NCBI RefSeq assembly: GCF_014645735.1
Contig: NZ_BMMH01000004.1
Span: forward strand, 186,001-250,000
Direction of reading: 5' to 3'
DNA: 64,000 nt
Source: Nocardia jinanensis
GTDB taxonomy: Bacteria > Actinomycetota > Actinomycetes > Mycobacteriales > Mycobacteriaceae
Shown: one piece after another, positions 45,324-54,739 of the stretch
Numbering within the stretch: the stretch's first letter is position 1
How the letters are laid out: each line of letters opens with the position of its first letter
Program-made: the position numbers and the translations under genes
Notes under the pieces: model-generated
What the model saw: the letters and a program-made list of their open reading frames with translations, nothing else
What the model was told of the DNA's origin: nothing
Databases searched by the model: none

Positions 45324-46511
45324 ATGAAGCACCGCATCGTCGTTCTCGGAGCCGGTTACGCCGGAGCCATCGCCGCCGGTCGCCTGGCCAAGCGGTTGCA
45401 CCGCGACGATTTCGAGATCACCCTCGTCAATGCCGATCCGGACTTCGTCGAACGGGTACGGATGCACCAGCTCGCGACCGGGCAGCAACTGGGGCGCCGC
45501 CCGCTGCGTGAGGTGTACGCGGGCAGCGGCGTCCAGTTCCGGACAGCGCGTGTCACCGCGATCGATGTGGACCGCAAGACCGTCGATATCGTCGGTGACC
45601 GCGCCGAAACCCTCGGTTACGACACCCTCGTCGACGCTCTGGGCAGCACCGCCGCCGACCACGGCGTACCCGGTGTCGCCGAATACGCGCACACCGCCGC
45701 CGGTAAGGAAGGCGCGCTGCGGTTGCGGGCGCGGCTCGGCGATTCGGCCCCGGGTACGACCGTCCTGGTGGTCGGGGGCGGCCTGACCGGTATCGAGACG
45801 GCAGCCGAAATCGCCGAATCCCGTCCGGACCTGACGGTCGCGATCGCCGCCCGCGGCGGCGTCGGCGATTGGCTGAGCGACAAGGCCAGGCGGCACCTGG
45901 TTACCGCCTTCGACCGGCTCGGCATCACCGTCCACGAGCACGCCGACATCGTGCGGATCACGCAGGACGGAGCGGTCACCCAGGACGGCGGGAAGATCGC
46001 GGCGCAGGTGACGGTGTGGACCGCGGGTTTCACCGTCCAGCCACTCGCGGCCGCGACCACCCTGGCGGTTTCCGATACCGGACGGATCATCGTCGACGGG
46101 ACCATGCGCTCGGTGTCGCATCCCGACGTCTATGCCATCGGGGACGCCGCGTTCGCCGAAGGCGTGGGCGGCGCGCCACTGCGCATGTCCTGTGCCACCG
46201 CGACCCCGATGGCCTGGCAGGCCGCCGACGCGCTCGCCGCGCGGTTGACCGGCCGCCGGGTTCCCGAAAAGCCGATCGGCTATGTCACCCAGTGCATCAG
46301 TCTCGGTCGCCGCGACGGGATCATCCAGCGCGTGACCCCCGCGGACGAACCCACGTCCACGGTCGTCACCGGCCGGATCGCCGCCCGCATCAAGGAGTTC
46401 GTCTGCGCCGGTGCGGCCTGGAGTATCGCCCACCCGACGGTGCTGCTGCCGAGCCGCCGTCGGCGGCTCACGGCGCCGGGAGAAGTGGGTCCACGCCTCG
46501 TCGCGTCGTGA
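45324..46511 (+). CDS. FAD/NAD(P)-dependent oxidoreductase (NDH-2-like)
   Basis: A 395-residue two-dinucleotide-fold flavoprotein. The FAD-binding loop is VVLGAGYAGAIAAGRLAKRL (about residues 5-24). The NAD(P) loop is VVGGGLTGIETAAEIAE (about 150-166). VYAIGDAAF near 270 completes the FAD site. Relatives include type II NADH dehydrogenases and carotenoid or quinone reductases; no membrane anchor is visible. ATG at 45324 has GGAG six bases upstream. It lies 81 bp after the ECF41 gene on the same strand and is its likely target. Confidence 0.85.
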   Translation: MKHRIVVLGAGYAGAIAAGRLAKRLHRDDFEITLVNADPDFVERVRMHQLATGQQLGRRPLREVYAGSGVQFRTARVTAIDVDRKTVDIVGDRAETLGYDTLVDALGSTAADHGVPGVAEYAHTAAGKEGALRLRARLGDSAPGTTVLVVGGGLTGIETAAEIAESRPDLTVAIAARGGVGDWLSDKARRHLVTAFDRLGITVHEHADIVRITQDGAVTQDGGKIAAQVTVWTAGFTVQPLAAATTLAVSDTGRIIVDGTMRSVSHPDVYAIGDAAFAEGVGGAPLRMSCATATPMAWQAADALAARLTGRRVPEKPIGYVTQCISLGRRDGIIQRVTPADEPTSTVVTGRIAARIKEFVCAGAAWSIAHPTVLLPSRRRRLTAPGEVGPRLVAS

Positions 46512-46575
46512 CGCCGATCGCGGCCGGGTGTGCGCGGTAGCCCCTCGGGCCCCTCGGGTTCGTTATCGGTGAGCT

Positions 46576-46629
46576 GGTACCGGAACGGCAGATGACCCCG
46601 GGCCCATCGGGCGCGGGGGTCGTCTGCCG
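46576..46629. terminator. Bidirectional hairpin terminator
   Basis: CGGCAGA-T-GACCCC (46576-46589) pairs with GGGGTC-G-TCTGCCG near 46629, with a GGCCC-type inner stem, between two convergent genes. Confidence 0.6.
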
Positions 46630-46635
46630 GCTTCG

Positions 46636-47187
46636 TCAGCCCATGGTCTTGGCGCCGTCGATCGCCTCGCGGATGATGTCCGCGTGACCCGCGTGCTGTG
46701 TGGTCTCGGCGATGATGTGCAGCAGTACCCGGCGCGTCGACCAGTGGGTCTCCTGGAACCAGGGCGCCTTGGGCAGCGGCCACTTCGCGTCCAGATCCGG
46801 GAGGGTGGCCACCATCTCATCGGTCCGCCGGGCCACCTCGTCGTAGGCCGCGAGCACCCCGGCCAGGGTCTCGCCGGGCAGCATGCGGAACTCGTTCTCC
46901 CGGGCCGCGAAGTCCTCGGCGGTCAGCTCGTCGAAATCCTTCGAGGTCGAGGTTCCGTCGACGATGAACTCCACCCAGCCGCGTTCGCACCCGGTGACGT
47001 GCTTGATCAGGCCGCCCAGGCACAGTTCGCTGGGTGTGGGGCGCGCTCCGGCCTGGTCATCGGTCAGCTCGCGGGTGGTGAAACGCAGGAAGAACCGCGC
47101 GGCGCGCAGTTCCGCCAGCAGGTCGGCTCGTTCACCGGAGAGGGCCGCGCCGGTGCCGGTCTGGTGGAGGGTGGAGATCTCGCTCAT
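46636..47187 (-). CDS. DinB-family (DUF664) metal-binding protein
   Basis: A 183-residue four-helix protein of the DinB/DUF664 superfamily. Putative metal-ligand histidines are in GGLIKHVTGCERGW (about residue 60) and in LLHIIAETTQHAGHADIIREA (about 154-174), where the two histidines are spaced as in the family. In actinobacteria such proteins are often mycothiol-dependent transferases; the substrate here is unknown. ATG at 47187 is preceded by a GGAAGGCG stretch. The gene is convergent with the ECF41 partner oxidoreductase. Confidence 0.8.
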   Translation of the reverse strand: MSEISTLHQTGTGAALSGERADLLAELRAARFFLRFTTRELTDDQAGARPTPSELCLGGLIKHVTGCERGWVEFIVDGTSTSKDFDELTAEDFAARENEFRMLPGETLAGVLAAYDEVARRTDEMVATLPDLDAKWPLPKAPWFQETHWSTRRVLLHIIAETTQHAGHADIIREAIDGAKTMG

Positions 47188-47332
47188 GGTGTTCGCCTTC
47201 CGTCGGGGAGTGCAGTACTCGGTGCGTTTCCGCGTTCGAGACTTACGGTATGACCCTTAGCGGCCACTTTCCGACCTCAATTGCGAGCTGGTGGAAATTA
47301 CGATCGAAAGTGGCCGTGAGCCGCGGTGATGC

Positions 47333-48304
47333 TCACCTTCGGGTGGCGTCGGCGGGGGTGAGGTCGATTCCGGGCGGTGGACGCAGGCGCCGCAGGGCCC
47401 CGTCCATACCCGTCACGAACAGTGCCCAGGATCCGCCGTCGCGCGCGATCCGCACCGAGGTGGCGCCGTCGGGTGGCGTCCGGACCGGATCGGGACGTTT
47501 GATCAGGCCGGTGACGACGGCACAACCGGTCCCGGTCGCCGGGTCGACCCGGTAGACGGCGCCCACCCCGTGATCGGCGACGTACAGGTCACCGTCACGG
47601 GTGGCCTCCATATCGTCGGGGACGGCGAGCAGAGCCGGGGGACCGGCGACGACCCGGGCGTCGGCGGGTGAATACAACGGGACCCGGAAGATCCGCATGG
47701 TCAGATTGCCGGTGTAGATCGACTCACCGTCCGGAGCCAGGGCCAGGCCGTTGGTCAGCGGCAGCGGCGACCACGATTCGGTGAACTCGCCGGTCGACGG
47801 CCGGTACCGGGCGATCCCGGACGGGGCCCGCAGTACGCCGATCGTGCTGATCAACAGATCGCCGTCGGGGAGCAGGAGCAGGCCGTTCGGTCCGTTGAGT
47901 CCGGTGCGGAGCACGGTCACCGCGCCGGTGTCGAGGTCGTAGCGTTGCAGGGTGCCCGGTGGGTCGGTCAAACCGTCGCCGGTGAGGAAGTACACCGAAC
48001 GCCCGGCCACTCGTACACCCGCCGGATGCTCCAGCCCGGTGACCAGCTTCTCGAATGTCCCGTCGGCCGATACATGGGCCAGGTAGCCGTCGACGATGCC
48101 GGTGACATAGAAACCACCGGCCCCGTCGGAATCCAGGTTCTCCAGATTGCCGACCCCCGCCACGAGTGTGGTCGCTTCCCAGCCGTCCGCGCACATGACC
48201 GGAAATCCCTGTGCCTGCGCCGGTACCGCGCTCACCCACGCCGCGGCCGCTGTGGCCGCGGCGAACAACGCCCATCGAGCACGTGATCGTGTCCTGGATG
48301 CCAT
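47333..48304 (-). CDS. Secreted SMP-30/ScyD-like beta-propeller protein
   Basis: A 323-residue exported protein. The signal peptide spans about residues 1-32 (ALFAAATAAAAWVSAVPAQA). The rest consists of repeated blades with Asp/Gly turns such as LENLDSDGAGGFYVTGI, NGLLLLPDGDLLISTI, NGLALAPDGESIYTGN and DDMEATRDGDLYVADHG, as in SMP-30/gluconolactonase and ScyD-like proteins. Two cysteines near the N-terminus and late in the chain could form a disulfide. The substrate is unknown. The ATG at 48304 lies seven bases after TAGGTT, so the mRNA is probably leaderless. It is divergent from recQ. Confidence 0.8.
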   Translation of the reverse strand: MASRTRSRARWALFAAATAAAAWVSAVPAQAQGFPVMCADGWEATTLVAGVGNLENLDSDGAGGFYVTGIVDGYLAHVSADGTFEKLVTGLEHPAGVRVAGRSVYFLTGDGLTDPPGTLQRYDLDTGAVTVLRTGLNGPNGLLLLPDGDLLISTIGVLRAPSGIARYRPSTGEFTESWSPLPLTNGLALAPDGESIYTGNLTMRIFRVPLYSPADARVVAGPPALLAVPDDMEATRDGDLYVADHGVGAVYRVDPATGTGCAVVTGLIKRPDPVRTPPDGATSVRIARDGGSWALFVTGMDGALRRLRPPPGIDLTPADATRR

Positions 48305-48490
48305 ATCGGACAACCTAAGTGATCGGATGCCGTGCCGCCGGATCCGCGCGCCCGGCGTGGGCCCGGTCGCGGTCCCCGGCGGGCCGGGCCGGGCACCGGG
48401 AGTATCCACATGTGTGCAATACGCGCGGGACCTCGATGTGCGCGCCGGACACCCCTCGGGTCGTCCGGAGGTGCTCGTAGGATGGGCCGC

Positions 48491-50359
48491 GTGGAATCCC
48501 CCGAAGCGCTCACCGTATCCCCTGTCGAGTCAGGTGCCGAATCCGATGCGGCACAGCGGATTCTGAGCCGGGTGTTCGGTTACGACAGTTTCCGGGGCGA
48601 ACAGCGCGCCATCGTCGACCAGGTGATCGGCGGCGGCGACGCACTGGTGCTCATGCCCACCGGCGGTGGTAAATCGCTGTGCTATCAGATCCCCGCCCTG
48701 GTCCGCGACGGTGTCGGGGTGGTGGTCTCGCCGCTGATCGCGCTCATGCAGGACCAGGTGGACGCGCTCAGCGCGCTCGGGGTACGGGCCGGCTTCCTCA
48801 ACTCCACCCAGTTCCCGGATCAACGGCGCGCGGTGGAGGCGCAGTACGTGGCCGGTGAACTCGATCTGCTGTACCTCGCGCCCGAACGGCTGCGTATGGA
48901 ATCCACCGTCGAGCTGCTCGAACGGGGTTCGATCGCGCTGTTCGCGATCGACGAGGCGCATTGTGTATCGCAGTGGGGCCACGACTTCCGCCCGGACTAT
49001 CTGGCGCTGTCCATGCTGCACGAACGCTGGCCCGATGTGCCCCGGATCGCGCTCACCGCCACCGCGACCGAGAAGACCCGCGACGAGATCATCACCCGGC
49101 TGGATCTGGGGGAGGCGCGGCGGTTCGTGGCCAGTTTCGACCGGCCCAATATCCAGTACCGCATCGAACCGAAGAACCGGCCCGACCGCCAGCTCCTGGA
49201 TTTCCTGCGCGCCGAGCATCCCGGGGATGCCGGGATCGTCTACTGCCTGTCCCGCAACTCCGTGGAGAAGACCGCCGCGTTCCTCACCGAGAACGGTATC
49301 CGGGCGGTCCCGTACCACGCGGGCCTGGTCCATCGGACCCGCGCCGAGAACCAGGCCCGTTTCCTGCGTGAGGATGGTCTGGTGGTCGTCGCGACCATCG
49401 CGTTCGGTATGGGTATCGATAAACCGGATGTCCGTTTCGTCGCCCATCTCGATCTGCCCAAATCGGTCGAGGGCTATTACCAGGAGACCGGGCGCGCCGG
49501 CCGGGACGGACAGCCCTCGACCGCCTGGATGGTCTACGGCCTACAGGACGTGGTCCAGCAGCGCAAACTCATCGAGACCTCCGAAGGCGATACCGCGCAC
49601 CGGCGCCGGTTGCAGCTGCATCTCGACGCGATGCTCGCCCTCTGTGAGACGGTCGACTGCCGCCGCGCCCAGTTGCTCGCCTACTTCGGCCAGCCACCGC
49701 AGCCGTGCGGGAACTGCGATACCTGCCTGAACCCGCCCGAATCCTGGGATGGCACCGTCGCCGCGCAGAAACTGCTCTCGGCCGTCCTGCGCCTGAAACG
49801 GGAGCGCGGCCAGAGCTTCGGCGCCGGCCATCTCATCGATATCCTGCTCGGCAAGCAGAACCAGAAGGTGCAGCAGTACGACCACCACGAGCTCAGCGTG
49901 TTCGGGGTCGGCACCGATCTGCGTGATACCCAATGGCGCGGAGTGGTCCGTCAATTGCTGGCCCAGGGTCTGCTCGCGGTCCATGGTGATTACGGGGTGC
50001 TCACCCTGACCGAGGCCAGTGAAGCGGTGCTCTTCGAAGGCCGCACTGTCCGGTTGCGCCGCGAACCCGACCGGCCCACCCCCTCGCGGGCGGCCCGCAG
50101 CGCGAAATCCGGTCGGTCCGCGCCCGTCGATCTCGACGCCGCCGATACCTCGCTGTTCGAGAAATTGCGGCAGTGGCGAGCCGAAACCGCCAAGGAACAG
50201 GGTGTTCCCGCCTATGTGGTGTTCCACGATGCCACCCTGCGCGATATCGCTGCGCGTAAGCCCGCCGATCTGGGTGCGCTGGGCACGGTGAACGGCGTGG
50301 GCGAGAACAAGCTGGCGCGTTACGGAGAGCAGGTTCTGGAGGTGCTGGCGGTCGGATGA
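48491..50359 (+). CDS. recQ: ATP-dependent DNA helicase RecQ
   Basis: A 622-residue superfamily 2 3'-5' helicase of full RecQ type. Walker A is LMPTGGGKSLCYQ (about residue 53), the DExH box is AIDEAHCVSQWGHDFRP and motif VI is YYQETGRAGRDG. The zinc-binding cysteines lie in CRRAQLLAYFGQ, CGNCDTC (about residues 405-430). A winged-helix region follows, and an HRDC domain is at the C-terminus. It restarts or remodels stalled forks. The GTG at 48491 follows TAGGAT by seven bases; an ATG at 48482 overlaps that hexamer and is less likely. Confidence 0.92.
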   Translation: MESPEALTVSPVESGAESDAAQRILSRVFGYDSFRGEQRAIVDQVIGGGDALVLMPTGGGKSLCYQIPALVRDGVGVVVSPLIALMQDQVDALSALGVRAGFLNSTQFPDQRRAVEAQYVAGELDLLYLAPERLRMESTVELLERGSIALFAIDEAHCVSQWGHDFRPDYLALSMLHERWPDVPRIALTATATEKTRDEIITRLDLGEARRFVASFDRPNIQYRIEPKNRPDRQLLDFLRAEHPGDAGIVYCLSRNSVEKTAAFLTENGIRAVPYHAGLVHRTRAENQARFLREDGLVVVATIAFGMGIDKPDVRFVAHLDLPKSVEGYYQETGRAGRDGQPSTAWMVYGLQDVVQQRKLIETSEGDTAHRRRLQLHLDAMLALCETVDCRRAQLLAYFGQPPQPCGNCDTCLNPPESWDGTVAAQKLLSAVLRLKRERGQSFGAGHLIDILLGKQNQKVQQYDHHELSVFGVGTDLRDTQWRGVVRQLLAQGLLAVHGDYGVLTLTEASEAVLFEGRTVRLRREPDRPTPSRAARSAKSGRSAPVDLDAADTSLFEKLRQWRAETAKEQGVPAYVVFHDATLRDIAARKPADLGALGTVNGVGENKLARYGEQVLEVLAVG

Positions 50360-50459
50360 GCCGCTTCGGACGGAAGTCTGTGCTGCGTAACCGCTTTCAT
50401 CCGATGATTCCTCCCGCCAGTGACGATAGGGGCCTGGACAGAGGATTTAACCTGGCAGT

Positions 50460-51473
50460 ATGTCCAACAAGCACACCCCGTGGTCGCGGTCACGCCACCG
50501 CGCCGGCTTGTCCGCCGATCAGTTCGGCAGCTTGGACCCACGCGTTGTGCCTGCCGTGACCAGTGATCGCCCCGGGGTTGCCGGGTCGTTCGAATCGCCT
50601 CGTCTTCTCGGATCTGCCGCACAGCAATCCGGGGCCGGCGACGATACGCGATCGAGCGCGGCCGAGCCCGACGGTGACGATGATCCCCCCGAGTGTCCGC
50701 GGACCCGCGCGCGGGATGTAAGCGGCGATGAACTCTCCGCGGCGAGTGGACCGCAGCCTGTTCCCGGCCGATCGGAATCCGGTTCGGCGGGCTACGAGTC
50801 CGGAGAGTCTCCCGTCGACGCTTCGGATGAATACCTGTCCGCGGAAGCCGCCTTCGCCGATACTGTGCCGCAGCAGGTGCCCCCCGCTCCGCCGCCGGCG
50901 TCGTCCCCCGTGCCGCCACCGGCATCACCGCTGGAGCGCGCGCGCCGAGACCACTACGCGGGACCGCTCCCCGAAGCCGGTAGCCCGGCGGACATCGCCT
51001 GGCCGGTGCCGGAAACCGAAGCCCTGGAACTTCTTCCCGTGAACGGTCATGCACTGCTCGGCCTGTGTATCGGGGTCGCGGTGCTGCTCGCGGCAGGCTT
51101 TTTCTATCTCGGTCGTACGAGCGGCCCGAACCATGCCGCTGCCCCCACCGCGGCCACCGCCGTATCGACAATGACTCCCCGCGAGACCGAGGCCCCGGCG
51201 CCCGCGGAATCCCCCGATATCGGGGCCGGTTTCGCCTGGGGGAAGGTTCTCACCAACGACGGCAGCACGCTAACCATCAAGAGCGAGATCAATCACTCCG
51301 AGATCGTCGTGCGCACCGACCAGCACACCAAGGTCTATGTGTTGGTCGCCACTACGATCGAGGCCATCGCCGAGGGTGCGCCGATCCTGGTCTACGGCCG
51401 TAAGCGCGCGGACGGGTCGATCTTCGCCGACACCATCACCGGCGTATCGCTACGCGCGCTGGGCCCCGGCTAG
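50460..51473 (+). CDS. Single-pass membrane protein with DUF5666-like extracellular domain
   Basis: A 337-residue protein. The first 190 residues are acidic and Pro/Ser-rich, probably disordered and cytoplasmic. One membrane helix follows (LLGLCIGVAVLLAAGFFYL, about residues 199-217), then a Thr/Ala/Pro linker, and a small extracytoplasmic beta domain (about 253-337) with GKVLTNDGSTLTIKS and APILVYGRKRADGSIFADTI, as in DUF5666 proteins. Function is unknown. The ATG lies six bases after TAACCT, so a leaderless start is likely. It stands between recQ and the WYL regulator. Confidence 0.65.
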   Translation: MSNKHTPWSRSRHRAGLSADQFGSLDPRVVPAVTSDRPGVAGSFESPRLLGSAAQQSGAGDDTRSSAAEPDGDDDPPECPRTRARDVSGDELSAASGPQPVPGRSESGSAGYESGESPVDASDEYLSAEAAFADTVPQQVPPAPPPASSPVPPPASPLERARRDHYAGPLPEAGSPADIAWPVPETEALELLPVNGHALLGLCIGVAVLLAAGFFYLGRTSGPNHAAAPTAATAVSTMTPRETEAPAPAESPDIGAGFAWGKVLTNDGSTLTIKSEINHSEIVVRTDQHTKVYVLVATTIEAIAEGAPILVYGRKRADGSIFADTITGVSLRALGPG

Positions 51474-51561
51474 AACCGGTGTTCGGGTGGCCGGGACTCG
51501 GCCCGGCGGAAATCGGAGTCAGCGGCCACAATCCGACCGCAATTCGAGAACAATCGACAGT

Positions 51562-52551
51562 ATGGCCAATACGAGCACGCGGACGCTGCGCCTGTTGTCG
51601 CTGCTACAGACCCACAGGTACTGGCCCGGTAATGAGCTGGCCGAACGGCTGAAAGTGTCGCCACGGACCCTGCGCCGCGATATCGACCGGCTCCGGGAAC
51701 TGGGGTATCCGGTCGTCGCCCAGCGTGGTGTCGACGGTGGTTATCAGCTCGCCGCCGGGGCGGCGCTGCCCCCGCTGATGGTCGACGACGACGAGGCCGT
51801 GGCGCTCGTGGTCGGACTCCAATTCGCGATGCAGGGCATGGTCGAGGGGGTGGCGGAGTCCTCGGTGCGCGCACTGGCGAAAGTGGTGCAGGTGATGCCG
51901 CCCCGGCTACGCAAACGGGTGGAGGCCATCCGGGCCATGACGGTGCCGGGCGACTGGGGCGGCGGAAGGGCCGGCGCGGGTCCGGACCCGGCGGTGCTCA
52001 CCGCCGTCGCGCTGGCCTGCCGCGACAGCGAACGGTTGCGTTTCACCTACACCGCCGCGGACGGTCGCCGCACCGATCGGCATGCCGAACCGCATCGCCT
52101 GGTATCGCTGGGGCGACGTTGGTACCTGGTGGCGTTCGACCTGACACGCCACGATTGGCGCAGCTTCCGGATCGACCGGCTCACCGGCCCCGAGGGCGAC
52201 GGGTCGCGTTTCCGGCCCCGCGAACTACCCACCGCCGACGCCGCGGATTTCGTGCGGTCCGGGGTGGACAATATGCCGCATCTGCACCGGATCGATGTGC
52301 TGGTCGACGCCCCGGCCGAATTCGTCCGGCAGCGCCTCGGCCGCTGGGGCAATGTCGAGGAGATCGATACCGGCCGCTGCCGGGTCTCGATGAACACCGA
52401 TTCACTGGACTGGCCCACGATGTCGCTGGGGTCGCTCGGCGCCGACTTCCGCGTCCTGGAGCCCCCGGAACTGATCGAGCACATACGGGATTGGGGCGAG
52501 CGTTTCCGCCGCGCCCATCCGGCGCCCGCCGAACCACCGGCCGCATCGTGA
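51562..52551 (+). CDS. WYL-domain transcriptional regulator
   Basis: A 329-residue regulator. The N-terminal winged helix reads NELAERLKVSPRTLRRDIDR (about residues 22-41) followed by LRELGYPVVAQRGVDGGYQL. The WYL domain (about 140-220) has the blocks RLRFTYTAADGRRTDRHAEP, HRLVSLGRRWYLVAFDL and WRSFRIDRLTG, with the family Trp-Tyr-Leu in RRWYLV. A C-terminal extension follows. WYL domains bind nucleic acids or ligands, and such regulators often govern stress or defence genes; nothing nearby shows a target. The frame above 51562 belongs to the previous gene. Confidence 0.88.
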   Translation: MANTSTRTLRLLSLLQTHRYWPGNELAERLKVSPRTLRRDIDRLRELGYPVVAQRGVDGGYQLAAGAALPPLMVDDDEAVALVVGLQFAMQGMVEGVAESSVRALAKVVQVMPPRLRKRVEAIRAMTVPGDWGGGRAGAGPDPAVLTAVALACRDSERLRFTYTAADGRRTDRHAEPHRLVSLGRRWYLVAFDLTRHDWRSFRIDRLTGPEGDGSRFRPRELPTADAADFVRSGVDNMPHLHRIDVLVDAPAEFVRQRLGRWGNVEEIDTGRCRVSMNTDSLDWPTMSLGSLGADFRVLEPPELIEHIRDWGERFRRAHPAPAEPPAAS

Positions 52552-52596
52552 CCGGGCGGGACGCAGATCATCCCACCCGATCCTCGTCCCGCGGGT

Positions 52597-53595
52597 TCAG
52601 TCCGTGCCGGTGGGCCGCACCGCACGCAACCGATGGGGCGGCTGTTCCCCGGTGATCCGCTCCGTCACACCCGGGGCGACCTCTCCTTTTCGCAGCGCCT
52701 CCGCGAATTCGGTGGTGGCGGTGGCAAGCAACTCCGGATGGGAGAACGGCATCCAGTGACCGGCGGGGACGTCGCGGCGCCACAGTCGTGACACCCACCG
52801 CGCCGTATCGTCGTAGCCCGCGGGCCGGACCGCGATATCGCGGCCCGCCACGATGAGCTGGACCGGTACGTCGGTGGTCCGTTCCCGCGGCTCGAGCAGG
52901 TGCGCGAAGATATTCGCGCGGTAGATGAGCAGGCCGTCCACCATATCCCGCTTCAATGTCGGGCCGAAGAAGATCGTCGAGGGCGCGGTGTCGTTCATGA
53001 TCTGGATGACCCGGCGCCAGCGCTGCTCGGTGGCGAGCAGCCCGAACACCAGTCGCGGCAGGCCGGGGGTCATGAAGAACCCGGTATAGGCCGAGGACAG
53101 CAACTGGGTGAGCGGGTGCCAGATATTGCGCGGACTGGGCCGGCCGAGCCGGTCGCGAACCCATTTGCCCAGGTGGTCCAGATTCGGACCGGATACCGAG
53201 GTGAACGAGGCGATACGCCCGGCCGCCCGCGGCTCGCAGACGGCCTCCCAGACCTGCACCGAACCCCAGTCGTGCGCGAGGACGTGTACCGGTTGTCCGG
53301 GGCTGACCGCGTCGGCGACGGCGAAGAAGTCCGCGGCCAGTTCCGTGAGCCGGAAATCGGCGACCCGCCCGGTCCGGGTCGAGGCACCGTGCCCGCGGGT
53401 GTCGTAGGCCACCACGTGGAAGTTCTGCGCCAGCAGCGGGATCACCCCGTGCCAAAGGTGATTCGTATCGGGCCAGCCGTGTACCAGCACTACGGTTTCG
53501 GCGGCCGGATCGCCGTATTCGTAGACCGCGAGGTCGAAGGCGCCGCTGCGAACCGTACGCCGGGTCGCGGTGGGTTCGTGGTCGGTTTCGGTCAC
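52597..53595 (-). CDS. Alpha/beta hydrolase, epoxide-hydrolase type
   Basis: A 332-residue alpha/beta hydrolase. The oxyanion motif is LVHGWPDTNHLWHGV (about residue 36) and the nucleophile elbow is LAHDWGSVQVW (about 108), with Asp as nucleophile, as in epoxide hydrolases. The catalytic His is in AGHWMPFSHPE (about 285). The mycobacterial relative EphD is fused to a short-chain dehydrogenase; here the protein ends after the hydrolase domain. The GTG at 53595 has GAGGAG five to six bases upstream. It is the last of three tightly spaced minus-strand genes. Confidence 0.82.
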   Translation of the reverse strand: MTETDHEPTATRRTVRSGAFDLAVYEYGDPAAETVVLVHGWPDTNHLWHGVIPLLAQNFHVVAYDTRGHGASTRTGRVADFRLTELAADFFAVADAVSPGQPVHVLAHDWGSVQVWEAVCEPRAAGRIASFTSVSGPNLDHLGKWVRDRLGRPSPRNIWHPLTQLLSSAYTGFFMTPGLPRLVFGLLATEQRWRRVIQIMNDTAPSTIFFGPTLKRDMVDGLLIYRANIFAHLLEPRERTTDVPVQLIVAGRDIAVRPAGYDDTARWVSRLWRRDVPAGHWMPFSHPELLATATTEFAEALRKGEVAPGVTERITGEQPPHRLRAVRPTGTD

Positions 53596-53620
53596 GCTTA
53601 CTCCTCGGTGCTTACCGGTG

Positions 53621-54739
53621 CTAGAGGTCGAGTACCAGACGTCCACCCGCACAACGTGATACACACGTCAGCAGAGCACCGTCGGCGCGCTCGGTGGGGG
53701 ACAAAACGGAATCGCGGTGGTCGGCGGAACCGGACAGGACGCGGACCTTGCAGGTTCGGCAGAATCCCTGCCGGCACGAGTACGGCTGGTCCGGCCGGTG
53801 TGCGAGCAGCACATCCAGAGCGGACCGGTCTGCCGGGACATCGAGTACCTCGCCGCTGCGGGCGAGTTCGATCTCGAAGGGCACGCCGTCGACGATGGGC
53901 GGCGCCGAGAAACGTTCGGAGTGCAATTCGACCCCGGGTATGCCCCGTACGGCGGCGGCGACCGCGCCGATCATCGGGGCCGGGCCGCAGCAGTACACGG
54001 CGCTTCCGCGGCGCACCCCGTCCACGAGTTCGGCGCCTGCCGGCAGCCCGTACCGGTCGTCGGTACGCACGGTGACGCGCGCGCCGAAGCCTTCCACTTC
54101 GTTCAGGAAGGGCAGGGTGTCGCGGGCGCGACCGGTGTACAGCATGGTCCACTCGACGCCGAGGGAATCGGCCGATCTCATCATGGGCAGGATCGGGGTG
54201 ATACCGATCCCCCCGGCCACGAAATGCAGCCGGGTGGCGGGCGATCCGTGACCTGGCACGGCGAAGGGAAACGCGTTGCGCGGCCCCCGCACCACCAGCG
54301 CGGAACCGACCGAGATATCCCGGTGTACCTCGTTCGAACCGCCGTCGCCGTCGGGTATGCGGCGCACAGCGATCCGATAGGTCCGCGTATCGGCCGGATC
54401 ACCGCACAGCGAGTACTGCCGCAGCCGCCCCGAGGGCAGCTCCAGATCCAGATGCGCGCCCGGCCGCCACACCGGCAGCGCCCGGCCGTCCACCGCGGCC
54501 AGCCGCAAGCTCACTACATCGTTGTCGGATGCCCGCACCTGCCGCTCGACGACACGGACCCGGATCCGTCGATCGTCCGCGCGGGGCGCTACATCGCGCC
54601 GGTTGGTGAGCGCGGTCCAGCGCATCCGGGCGTTCACCATCGCGTCGAGCAGGCGCAGCGTCCGGTCCCCGTGCCGCCTGCCGTACAGATCAGCGGGTAG
54701 CGGGAGCGTCGACGCCGGTCGCGGGTTCGCGACGGTCAC
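53621..54739 (-). CDS. Ferredoxin-reductase-type oxidoreductase with 2Fe-2S domain
   Basis: A 372-residue electron-transfer protein of the PDR/VanB type. The FMN/FAD-binding barrel has LRQYSLCGDPADTRTYRIAV (about residues 104-123), and the NAD-binding part has VAGGIGITPILPMM and VYCCGPAPMI. The C-terminal plant-type ferredoxin domain has SCRQGFCRTC with a later Cys near the end, the 2Fe-2S ligands. It passes electrons from NAD(P)H to an oxygenase. Its GTG overlaps the stop of the upstream gene by four bases (GTGA), so the two are translated together. Confidence 0.85.
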   Translation of the reverse strand: MTVANPRPASTLPLPADLYGRRHGDRTLRLLDAMVNARMRWTALTNRRDVAPRADDRRIRVRVVERQVRASDNDVVSLRLAAVDGRALPVWRPGAHLDLELPSGRLRQYSLCGDPADTRTYRIAVRRIPDGDGGSNEVHRDISVGSALVVRGPRNAFPFAVPGHGSPATRLHFVAGGIGITPILPMMRSADSLGVEWTMLYTGRARDTLPFLNEVEGFGARVTVRTDDRYGLPAGAELVDGVRRGSAVYCCGPAPMIGAVAAAVRGIPGVELHSERFSAPPIVDGVPFEIELARSGEVLDVPADRSALDVLLAHRPDQPYSCRQGFCRTCKVRVLSGSADHRDSVLSPTERADGALLTCVSRCAGGRLVLDL

